From the NCBI RefSeq assembly GCF_027921765.1, contig NZ_BSEJ01000001.1:310001-374000 (forward strand): 64,000 nt of DNA. The letters run 5' to 3'. Shown here piece by piece: positions 1 through 8,239 of this stretch. Numbering within the stretch: position 1 is the first letter of the stretch; the number at the start of each line of letters is the position of its first letter. The DNA comes from Microbacterium barkeri. Its GTDB lineage: Bacteria; Actinomycetota; Actinomycetes; Actinomycetales; Microbacteriaceae. Made by a program: the position numbers and the translations under genes. The notes under the pieces were generated by a model. It did not search any database. It was not told the DNA's origin and was given only the letters and a program-made list of their open reading frames with translations.

Positions 1-903
1 GCTCGAGAGCCGTGCGAAGTGGATGTCGTCGACGCCGTCGAGGATGCGCGTGACGAGCCGCAGTCCCGACGTCCCACCCGGCAGGTCGACCTGCGTGATG
101 TCGCCCGTGACGACCATCCGGGTGCCGAACCCGAGGCGCGTGAGGAACATCTTCATCTGCTCGGGCGTCGTGTTCTGGGCCTCGTCGAGGACGACGAACG
201 AGTCGTTGAGCGTGCGCCCGCGCATGTACGCGAGCGGCGCGACCTCGATCGTCCCGCTCGCCATGAGCTTCGGCACGAGCTCGGGGTCCATCATCTCGTT
301 GAGCGCGTCGTACAGCGGCCGGAGGTACGGATCGATCTTGTCGGTCAGCGTTCCCGGCAGGAAGCCGAGCCGCTCCCCTGCCTCGACCGCGGGGCGCGTG
401 AGGATGATGCGGTTCACCTCGCGGCGCTGCAGGGCCTGCACGGCCTTCGCCATCGCGAGGTAGGTCTTCCCCGTGCCCGCAGGGCCGATGCCGAAGACGA
501 TCGTGTTCTCGTCGATCGCGTCGACGTACTTCTTCTGGCCGAGGGTCTTCGGGCGGATGACCTTGCCGCGGGTCGACAGGATCGCCTCGCCGAGCACCTC
601 GCTCGGGCGCGGCCCACCCTGCTCGAGGATGCGGTTCGACGTCGCGATGTCGGCGGGGCCGAGGTCGTGCCCCTCGCGCGTGAGCTGCAGCAGCTCGTCG
701 ACGAGGGCGCGCGCGGCGCGCACGGCGGAGGCCGACCCGCGCAGGGTGATCTCGTTGCCGCGCACGAGGACGTCGACGGCGGGGTGCTCGCGCTCGACCA
801 TGCGCAGGAGGCGGTCCTGCGGTCCGAGGAGCTGCACCATCGCGACGCCGTCGGCGTGGATGGTCTGGGTGACGACGTCGTCGTCCGGCTGGGCGGCGCC
901 CAT
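1..903 (-). CDS. phoH: PhoH-family ATPase (partial, C-terminus beyond window)
   Basis: A P-loop ATPase of the PhoH/YbeZ family, cytoplasmic, usually associated with RNA metabolism next to ybeY. Reading from ATG at 903 gives 301 codons with no stop before the window edge, so only the C-terminal part is missing. A KH-like N-terminal region (about residues 20-75) precedes the ATPase core. Walker A is GPAGTGKT at about 140-147, Walker B is VVLDEAQN at about 237-244, and the conserved TGDITQVDLP follows. The start lies 4 nt after the stop of the HIT gene, so it is cotranscribed and probably translationally coupled. The order hrcA-dnaJ-rsmE-HIT-phoH is typical of actinobacteria, and ybeY would be expected further left. 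No internal damage is seen. Confidence 0.93.
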   Translation of the reverse strand, partial: MGAAQPDDDVVTQTIHADGVAMVQLLGPQDRLLRMVEREHPAVDVLVRGNEITLRGSASAVRAARALVDELLQLTREGHDLGPADIATSNRILEQGGPRPSEVLGEAILSTRGKVIRPKTLGQKKYVDAIDENTIVFGIGPAGTGKTYLAMAKAVQALQRREVNRIILTRPAVEAGERLGFLPGTLTDKIDPYLRPLYDALNEMMDPELVPKLMASGTIEVAPLAYMRGRTLNDSFVVLDEAQNTTPEQMKMFLTRLGFGTRMVVTGDITQVDLPGGTSGLRLVTRILDGVDDIHFARLSS

Positions 904-907
904 GGGG

Positions 908-1258
908 TCAGTGGCCAACGAGGCTCTTCTCCTGGAGTTCTCCGGCGAGCACGTGCGCGTGCACGTGGAACACGGTCTGGCCCGCGTCTGCGCCGGTGTT
1001 GAAGATCAGACGGAACTGCCCGCCGGCGTGGTCCTCGGCGACCGCCTTCGCGGTCTGGACCATCTCGGCGAGGAGCGAGGGGTCGCCCGCCGCGAGTTCG
1101 ACGACGTCGCGGTACTCCTGCGTCTTCGGGATGACGAGGAGGTGGACGGGCGCCTGCGGACTGATGTCCTGCAGCACGAACACGCGCTCGGTCTCGGCGA
1201 CGATGGTTCCCGGGATCTCGCCCTGCAGGATGCGCGTGAAGATCGACGGCTCGCTCAT
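908..1258 (-). CDS. HIT-family nucleotide hydrolase/transferase
   Basis: A 116-residue histidine-triad protein of the Hint/HINT1 class, which hydrolyses nucleoside phosphoramidates such as AMP-lysine in the cytoplasm. The catalytic triad reads HVHAH at residues 98-102, inside QTVFHVHAHVLAG. The N-terminus has the usual SIFTRILQGEIPG. ATG at 1258 was chosen because the conserved N-terminus begins there; the open frame extends upstream only through the antisense of rsmE. The gene follows rsmE by 23 nt and precedes phoH by 4 nt, so it is an internal gene of the heat-shock operon. Length is normal for the family. The exact substrate cannot be told from sequence. Confidence 0.93.
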   Translation of the reverse strand: MSEPSIFTRILQGEIPGTIVAETERVFVLQDISPQAPVHLLVIPKTQEYRDVVELAAGDPSLLAEMVQTAKAVAEDHAGGQFRLIFNTGADAGQTVFHVHAHVLAGELQEKSLVGH

Positions 1259-1281
1259 GCCGTCGAGTCTATCCACCGCGG

Positions 1282-2013
1282 TCACCAGCGCCCGAGCTTC
1301 GCGTTGAGGACGGCGAGGGCCGCCGGGCCCGCGGTCGAGGTCCTCAGGATGGTGTCGCCGAGGCGCACGCGCTCGGCGCCGGCGGCCGCGAGGCGCTCCA
1401 GCTCGTCGGGCGCGATGCCGCCCTCGGGGCCGACGACGAGGACGAGATCGCGGGCGTCGTCGACGTCGATCGAGGTCAGGGCGGCCGGCGCGCTGGGGTC
1501 GAGCACGAGCACGCGCGCCGACGCCGCGCGCTCTGCGACCTGCGCGGTCGTCGCGATCGGCGAGACCTCCGCGATCCACGCCCGGTGCGCCTGCTTCGCG
1601 GCCTCGCGGACGATCGAGGCCCAGCGGGCGCGGCCCTTCTCCGCCTTCGGCCCCTGCCAGCGCGAGACGCTGCGCGCCGCCTGCCACGGCACGACCTCGT
1701 CGATGCCGAGCTCGGTCGCCGCCTGCACCGCGAGTTCGTCGCGGTCGCCCTTCGCGAGCGCCTGCACGAGCACGAGCCGCGGGGACTGGGGCGGCAGATC
1801 CTGGCGCGAGGCGATCCGCACGACGACGCGCTGCGGCGAGACGCTCTCGCACGTGCCCGCGAGCCACGCGCCGCGGCCATCCGTGACCGTGACCTCCTCG
1901 CCGACGCGCACGCGGCGCACGGATGCGGCGTGGTGCGCCTCCGCACCCGTGAGATCGAGCTCGCCGCCGGGCGAGACCGCCCCCGCGCGCTCGTCGTGGA
2001 AGTGCAGCGCCAT
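1282..2013 (-). CDS. rsmE: 16S rRNA (uracil(1498)-N(3))-methyltransferase
   Basis: A SPOUT-class, SAM-dependent RNA methyltransferase of 243 residues that methylates U1498 of 16S rRNA. An N-terminal PUA-like domain (about 1-75) is followed by the knotted methyltransferase domain. Its cofactor-binding loop shows VVGPEGGIAPDE and the C-terminal knot LGDTILRTSTAGPAAL. The start is ATG at 2013, 5 nt after the dnaJ stop (TAG at 2019-2021), giving the standard MALHFH-type N-terminus. The gene is cotranscribed with hrcA-dnaJ upstream and HIT-phoH downstream. RTSTAG replaces the RxETA seen in proteobacteria; I believe this is the usual actinobacterial form. Confidence 0.95.
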   Translation of the reverse strand: MALHFHDERAGAVSPGGELDLTGAEAHHAASVRRVRVGEEVTVTDGRGAWLAGTCESVSPQRVVVRIASRQDLPPQSPRLVLVQALAKGDRDELAVQAATELGIDEVVPWQAARSVSRWQGPKAEKGRARWASIVREAAKQAHRAWIAEVSPIATTAQVAERAASARVLVLDPSAPAALTSIDVDDARDLVLVVGPEGGIAPDELERLAAAGAERVRLGDTILRTSTAGPAALAVLNAKLGRW

Positions 2014-2018
2014 GGGCC

Positions 2019-3125
2019 CTAGCCGCGGAACCGGTCGCGGAGCTTCGAGAACAGCCCCTGGTGGAACTCGGCCAGGCGCGGCGCGGGCGCCTTCGTGCGC
2101 CGCGCGAGCTCCTCGAGGAGCTGACGCGTGCGGTGATCGACCTTCGTCGGCGTGACGACCTGGACGCCCACGCGCAGGTCGCCGCGACGCGAGGTGCGCA
2201 GCCCGGTGATCCCGCGCTCCTTGATCGTCAGCACCTCGCCCGACTGGATGCCAGGGCGCACCTCGACCTCGACCTCGCCGTCGAGCCCGGCGATGGTCGT
2301 CGTCGTGCCGAGGATGGCGTCGGTCATCGACACCTCGAGGGTCGCGAGCAGGTCGTCGCCGTCGCGGCTGAACACCCGGTGCGGGGCGACCGTGACCTCG
2401 ACGTACAGGTCGCCGTTCGGGCCGCCGGCGGGGCCCACCTCGCCCGAGCCCGGCAGCTGCAGACGCAGGCCCGTCTCGACGCCCGCGGGGATGTCGAGCG
2501 ACACGGTGCGGCGCGAGCGCACGCGGCCCTGGCCGCCGCAGGTCGCGCACGGGTGCGGGATGACGGTGCCGTAGCCCTGGCACGCGCCGCAGGGCTGCGA
2601 CGTCACCATGTTGCCGAGAAGGCTGCGCACCTGGCGCTGCACGTGGCCCGTGCCGCCGCAGATGTCGCACGTCGCGGGGCTCGTCCCCGGCTGGCAGCAG
2701 GACCCCTGGCAGGTCTCGCAGACCACAGCGGTGTCGACCTCGATGTCGCGGTGCGTGCCGAACACGACATCGCCGAGCTCGAGCGTCACGCGGACGAGCG
2801 CGTCCTGTCCGCGCTCTCGGCGCGAGCGCGGCCGACCGCCGCGACCGCCGCCCGAGGCGCCGAAGAACGTCTCGAAGATGTCGCCGAATCCGCCGAAGCC
2901 CGCGCCGCCGAACGGCGACTCGTCGCCGCCCATGTCGTAGCGGCGGCGCTGCTCGGGGTCGCTGAGCACGTCGTACGCGTGCGTGACCGACTTGAACTCC
3001 TCCGCGGCCTCGGGCGCGGGGTTCACATCCGGGTGCAGGCGACGCGCGAGCTTGCGGTACGCCTTCTTGATGTCCTCCTGCGACGCGTCCTTCGACACGC
3101 CGAGGGTCTCGTAGTGATCAGCCAC
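2019..3125 (-). CDS. dnaJ: molecular chaperone DnaJ (Hsp40), HrcA-controlled paralogue type
   Basis: Hsp40 co-chaperone, 368 residues, which delivers substrates to DnaK and stimulates its ATPase. The J domain (about 4-67) carries the HPD motif in [11 protein letters not shown]-rich linker with [10 protein letters not shown] follows, then four cysteine motifs ([32 protein letters not shown]) and the C-terminal substrate-binding domains. The start is GTG at 3125; the first residues VADHYETLG fit the family. The gene follows hrcA by 54 nt, so the CIRCE element upstream of hrcA should control it. dnaK and grpE are absent here, which marks this as the second, hrcA-linked dnaJ of actinobacteria. 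The first zinc motif ends in Cys (QGSCCQPG) instead of Gly. Confidence 0.95.
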   Translation of the reverse strand: MADHYETLGVSKDASQEDIKKAYRKLARRLHPDVNPAPEAAEEFKSVTHAYDVLSDPEQRRRYDMGGDESPFGGAGFGGFGDIFETFFGASGGGRGGRPRSRRERGQDALVRVTLELGDVVFGTHRDIEVDTAVVCETCQGSCCQPGTSPATCDICGGTGHVQRQVRSLLGNMVTSQPCGACQGYGTVIPHPCATCGGQGRVRSRRTVSLDIPAGVETGLRLQLPGSGEVGPAGGPNGDLYVEVTVAPHRVFSRDGDDLLATLEVSMTDAILGTTTTIAGLDGEVEVEVRPGIQSGEVLTIKERGITGLRTSRRGDLRVGVQVVTPTKVDHRTRQLLEELARRTKAPAPRLAEFHQGLFSKLRDRFRG

Positions 3126-3179
3126 ATCAGCCTTCCTGCGGGCGTCGTGCGCCCGTGCTCCGATCCGTCGGGCGACGCG

Positions 3180-4220
3180 TCAGCGTCGGCCCTCGTCCTC
3201 GTCCAGCAGCCTCGTCAGGTAGCGGGCGACCGCCCGCGCCGCGGCGAGGTTGCGGGGATAGTCCATGCGCGTGGGCCCCATGATGCCGATGCGCGCCGCG
3301 CCGACGGCCGAGTCGTACTCGCTCGCGACGATCGACGCCTCGGAGAGCCCGAAGGCCGCGTTCTCGCGGCCGATGCTCGCCGAGAGACCCTGCTCGTCGG
3401 CGACCATCTCGCTCATGAGCCGCAGCAGCGTCACCTGCTCCTCGATCGCCTCGAGGAGCGGATGGATGCTGCCGCGGAAGTCCTGCTCGCGCTTCGCGAG
3501 GGTCGCCGAGCCCGCCAGCACGAGGCGGTTCTGGCGGAACTCGTCGAGCTCCTCGGCTGCCGCCTGCGCGATCCTGTGCAGCGCGCGATCGACGGCGCTG
3601 ACGGGAGCGGCAGCGAGCTCGGCGCCCCGCTGCAGCTGCTCGGCGGCGTCGGCCACGGAGCGGCCGGCGAGGAGAGGCACGAGGCGCGCGGCGACCCGCT
3701 CGATCGACTCCGCGTCGAGCTCGTCGGCGAGGCCCGTGATGCGCTGCGACACGCGGCCGGTGTCGGTGACGATGATGACGAGCACGCGGCGGCCGTCGAG
3801 CGGCACGAGCTGCACGTGCGTCACGCTCGCCCGGGCGAAGGACGGGTACTGCACGAGCGCGACCTGTCCGGTGAGCTGCGTGAGCAGACGGACGGTGCGC
3901 GCGAGGAGGTCGTCGAGGTCGGCCGGATCGCCCAGGAACGACGCGATCGCCGACCGCTGGGCCGACGACAGCGGGCGCAGCTCGGCGAGGTGGTCGACGA
4001 AGACGCGGTAGCCCTTGTCCGTCGGGACGCGGCCCGACGACGTATGCGGCTGGGCGATCAGCTCCTCGTCCTCGAGGAGCGCCATGTCGTTGCGGATGGT
4101 CGCCGCCGAGACGCCGAAGGAGTGCCGCTCGACGATGGAGCGGCTGCCGACCGGCTCGTGCGTGTCGACGTAGTCCTGCACGATGGCCCGGAGCACCTGC
4201 AGTCCGCGGTCGCTGACCAT
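3180..4220 (-). CDS. hrcA: heat-inducible transcription repressor HrcA
   Basis: The 346-residue repressor binds CIRCE operators and keeps heat-shock genes off at normal temperature. The winged-helix domain (about 1-80) starts MVSDRGLQVLRAIVQDYVD and contains VSAATIRNDMALLE. A GAF-like dimerisation region and the HrcA C-terminal domain follow, ending near MGPTRMDYPRNLAA. The start is ATG at 4220, only 15 nt from the CIRCE element at 4236-4262, so the repressor regulates itself and the downstream dnaJ-rsmE-HIT-phoH genes. Length and motifs are normal. Confidence 0.96.
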   Translation of the reverse strand: MVSDRGLQVLRAIVQDYVDTHEPVGSRSIVERHSFGVSAATIRNDMALLEDEELIAQPHTSSGRVPTDKGYRVFVDHLAELRPLSSAQRSAIASFLGDPADLDDLLARTVRLLTQLTGQVALVQYPSFARASVTHVQLVPLDGRRVLVIIVTDTGRVSQRITGLADELDAESIERVAARLVPLLAGRSVADAAEQLQRGAELAAAPVSAVDRALHRIAQAAAEELDEFRQNRLVLAGSATLAKREQDFRGSIHPLLEAIEEQVTLLRLMSEMVADEQGLSASIGRENAAFGLSEASIVASEYDSAVGAARIGIMGPTRMDYPRNLAAARAVARYLTRLLDEDEGRR

Positions 4221-4235
4221 GTGCGCGCTCCTCTC

Positions 4236-4262
4236 CTGGCACTCGATGTCTCGGAGTGCCAG
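4236..4262 (-). promoter_or_regulatory. CIRCE operator of hrcA
   Basis: A perfect 9-bp inverted repeat CTGGCACTC separated by 9 nt from GAGTGCCAG. This matches the CIRCE consensus TTAGCACTC-N9-GAGTGCTAA at the conserved GCACTC/GAGTGC core and in spacing. It sits immediately upstream of hrcA and overlaps the end of the probable -10 box, so bound HrcA would block initiation. Confidence 0.95.
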
Positions 4263-4266
4263 TCTA
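4261..4266 (-). promoter_or_regulatory. probable -10 box of hrcA operon
   Basis: On the minus strand the hexamer reads TAGACT and touches the CIRCE repeat, placing the start of transcription inside the operator. No convincing -35 box is visible. Inferred from position and resemblance to TANNNT boxes elsewhere in the window. Confidence 0.5.
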
Positions 4267-4322
4267 CCGACCCGGGGCCGGGAACGGCATGAGCGCCGGC
4301 CGCCTGCGCGGCTCGGCCTACC

Positions 4323-5540
4323 TCAGTCCGTGAGTGCCCGCACCACGGCGTCCGCGAGAAGGCGGCCGCGGAGGGTGAGCACGATCCGCCCGCGGAGCGC
4401 CGCGCCCGGCTCGATGAGGCCGTCGGCGATGAGGCCGGCCACCGCGCGCCGCGCGTCATCCGGCAGCGCATCGATCGCGAGCCCCTCGCGGATGCGGCTG
4501 TGCAGCAGCACGCGCTCGAGCTGCTGCGCGGCTGCGTCGGGGCGCTCCCGACCGGCGGCCGGCGACTCCCCCGCGGCGAGCCGCTGCGCGTACGCGGCGG
4601 GATGCTTGACGTTCCACCAGCGCAGACCCGCGACGTGGCTGTGCGCACCCGGACCGAAGCCCCACCAGTCGGCGCCGCGCCAGTACGCGAGGTTGTGGCG
4701 CGAGCGACGGCCGTCGCCGCGCGCCCAGTTCGACACCTCGTACCACGCGAAGCCCGCGTCGGCGAGCATGCTGTCGGCGAGCTCGTACATGTCGGCCTGG
4801 AGGTCGTCGTCGGGCGCGGGCACCTCGCCGCGGCGGATCTGCCGCGCGAGCTTCGTCCCGTCCTCGATGATGAGCGCGTAGGCCGAGATGTGGTCGGGTT
4901 CGAGCGCGAGCGCGGCCTCGAGCGACGCGCGCCAGTCGTCGATCGACTCGCCGGGGGCGCCGTAGATGAGGTCGACGCTCACGTCGAGCCCGACCGAGCG
5001 CCCTGCCTCGACCGCCGTCCGCACGTTCGACGGCGTGTGCGTGCGATCGAGCGCCGCGAGCACGTGCGGCACGGCCGACTGCATGCCCACCGACATGCGG
5101 GTGACCCCCGCCCGCGCGAGCTCCTCCGCGACCGCGGGAGTCACCGTGTCGGGGTTCGCCTCGACGGTGGTCTCCGCGCCGTCCGCGATGCCGAACGCGC
5201 CGCGGACCCCCTCGAGCATGCGCGCGAGGTCGCCGGCGGGCAGCAGCGTCGGCGTGCCTCCGCCGAAGAACACCGTCTGCGCGGGACGCAGCGCGCCCGC
5301 CTCGGCGAGCACGTCGCGCGCGAGCGCGACCTCGCGCAGGAGGACGTCGGCGTACTCGTCCTGTCGGGCCCCGCGCAGCTCATCGGAGGTGTAGGTGTTG
5401 AAGTCGCAGTACCCGCAGCGCACCCGGCAGAACGGCACGTGCAGGTAGACGCCGAGATCCGTCGCCGGATCGATCGGGAGATCGCGCGGAAGGCGGCCGT
5501 CGGCGGGAGCGGGATTGCCGACGGGGAGGGCGCCGGCCAT
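4323..5540 (-). CDS. hemW: radical SAM heme chaperone HemW (coproporphyrinogen-oxidase-like)
   Basis: A 405-residue radical-SAM protein of the HemN/HemW family. HemW members bind heme and are thought to deliver it to target proteins rather than oxidise coproporphyrinogen. The [4Fe-4S] motif is CRVRCGYC in YLHVPFCRVRCGYCDFN, at about residues 35-42. FFGGGTPTLL follows, then the HemN C-terminal domain. ATG at 5540 overlaps the stop of the DUF1990 gene by one base (TGATG), giving tight coupling. It ends 60 nt before the CIRCE element. The family label rests on motif layout and the actinobacterial lepA-hemW-hrcA neighbourhood; the split between HemW and HemN is an inference. Confidence 0.88.
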   Translation of the reverse strand: MAGALPVGNPAPADGRLPRDLPIDPATDLGVYLHVPFCRVRCGYCDFNTYTSDELRGARQDEYADVLLREVALARDVLAEAGALRPAQTVFFGGGTPTLLPAGDLARMLEGVRGAFGIADGAETTVEANPDTVTPAVAEELARAGVTRMSVGMQSAVPHVLAALDRTHTPSNVRTAVEAGRSVGLDVSVDLIYGAPGESIDDWRASLEAALALEPDHISAYALIIEDGTKLARQIRRGEVPAPDDDLQADMYELADSMLADAGFAWYEVSNWARGDGRRSRHNLAYWRGADWWGFGPGAHSHVAGLRWWNVKHPAAYAQRLAAGESPAAGRERPDAAAQQLERVLLHSRIREGLAIDALPDDARRAVAGLIADGLIEPGAALRGRIVLTLRGRLLADAVVRALTD

Positions 5541-6190
5541 CAGGAGCCGGTGTGGAACAGCGGCGAGATCGCGCGGAGGTACCCCGCGAAGAGCGCCTTG
5601 CGACGACGGCGCACGAGCGTCTTGAACAGGCGGTTCCAGAAGGTCATGGGGCGGTCGAACGCGCGCACCTCGAACCACACCTCGTCGTTCTCGCGCCACT
5701 CGATCATGAACGACTCCTCGCCGCTCACGACCGAGTTGCCGACGGTGCCGAGCGCGAAGCCCACGCGACGCGCCTCCTCGATCACGAAGATGACCCGCAG
5801 CTCGGCGTCAGCCCGCGAGCCGCCCACCTTGCCGTGCACGGTGACGGTCGTGCCCGCCCCGACGTACGGCGTTCCGTCCGCGTCGAACCGCTGGTCCGCA
5901 TCCGATCGGCTCGGCGCGACGGCGTTGCCCGCCTCGTCGAAGCTGACGCCCGTGTAGGTGGGGCCGGGAGCGGGCCGGACGTCGCTCAGCGTGAGCCCCG
6001 CGCCCTTCAGCGCGCCCCACGACAGAAGGGCGTCGACCGCGGTGCGGAAGCGCTCCTCGCCGCTGCCGATCCGCCAGGCGGACGCCGCGGGAATGCTGTG
6101 CTCCGGCGGGTACTGGAGCAGGTCAGGAGCCTGCGTCGCCCCGACAGCGGCATAGTCGACCGTCTCGTCTCGGAAGGTCTCCCGGCGCAT
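5540..6190 (-). CDS. DUF1990 family protein
   Basis: An uncharacterised cytoplasmic protein of 216 residues. The N-terminal MRRETFRDETVDYAAVGAT and the later TYTGVSFDEAG, FVIEEARRVGFALGTVGNSVVSGEE and FDRPMTFWNRL match the DUF1990 (UPF0548) pattern, whose biochemical role is unknown. ATG at 6190 was preferred over GTG at 6199 because a TAGGGT -10 box at 6198-6203 leaves exactly 7 nt to the ATG, and the box overlaps the GTG. It lies between lepA (27 nt upstream) and hemW (1-nt overlap), so it may be read from both its own promoter and lepA. Confidence 0.82.
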   Translation of the reverse strand: MRRETFRDETVDYAAVGATQAPDLLQYPPEHSIPAASAWRIGSGEERFRTAVDALLSWGALKGAGLTLSDVRPAPGPTYTGVSFDEAGNAVAPSRSDADQRFDADGTPYVGAGTTVTVHGKVGGSRADAELRVIFVIEEARRVGFALGTVGNSVVSGEESFMIEWRENDEVWFEVRAFDRPMTFWNRLFKTLVRRRRKALFAGYLRAISPLFHTGS

Positions 6191-6197
6191 GGTTTCC

Positions 6198-6203
6198 ACC
6201 CTA
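6198..6203 (-). promoter_or_regulatory. -10 box, leaderless promoter of the DUF1990 gene
   Basis: TAGGGT on the minus strand, 7 nt before the ATG at 6190. One of about fifteen similarly placed boxes in this window. Confidence 0.5.
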
Positions 6204-6217
6204 ACCGCAGCCCCTGG

Positions 6218-8068
<1,851 letters not shown>

Positions 8069-8077
8069 ATCCGTCTG

Positions 8078-8083
8078 ATTCTA
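8078..8083 (-). promoter_or_regulatory. -10 box of lepA
   Basis: TAGAAT on the minus strand, close to the TATAAT consensus, 9 nt before the lepA ATG. No clear -35 box. The nuclease gene diverges from here. Confidence 0.45.
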
Positions 8084-8239
8084 CGGGCCGCGCGCCGTCG
8101 CGCGTGCCCGGGTCGCCGCGCGACGCGCCGCCGCTTCCGCGCGAGATCCCGGTAACCGGCCGTTCATGCGACGACGATTGCCTGACATCCTCCCGTGCGG
8201 CGACCGCCGCGCCCTCCTGCACATCCGAAGGAGACCATC

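Noticed and set aside
19..1002. Long plus-strand frames over phoH and other minus-strand genes
   Set aside because: High-GC shadow frames, rich in Arg/Ala/Gly with no domain. The minus-strand genes show clear motifs.
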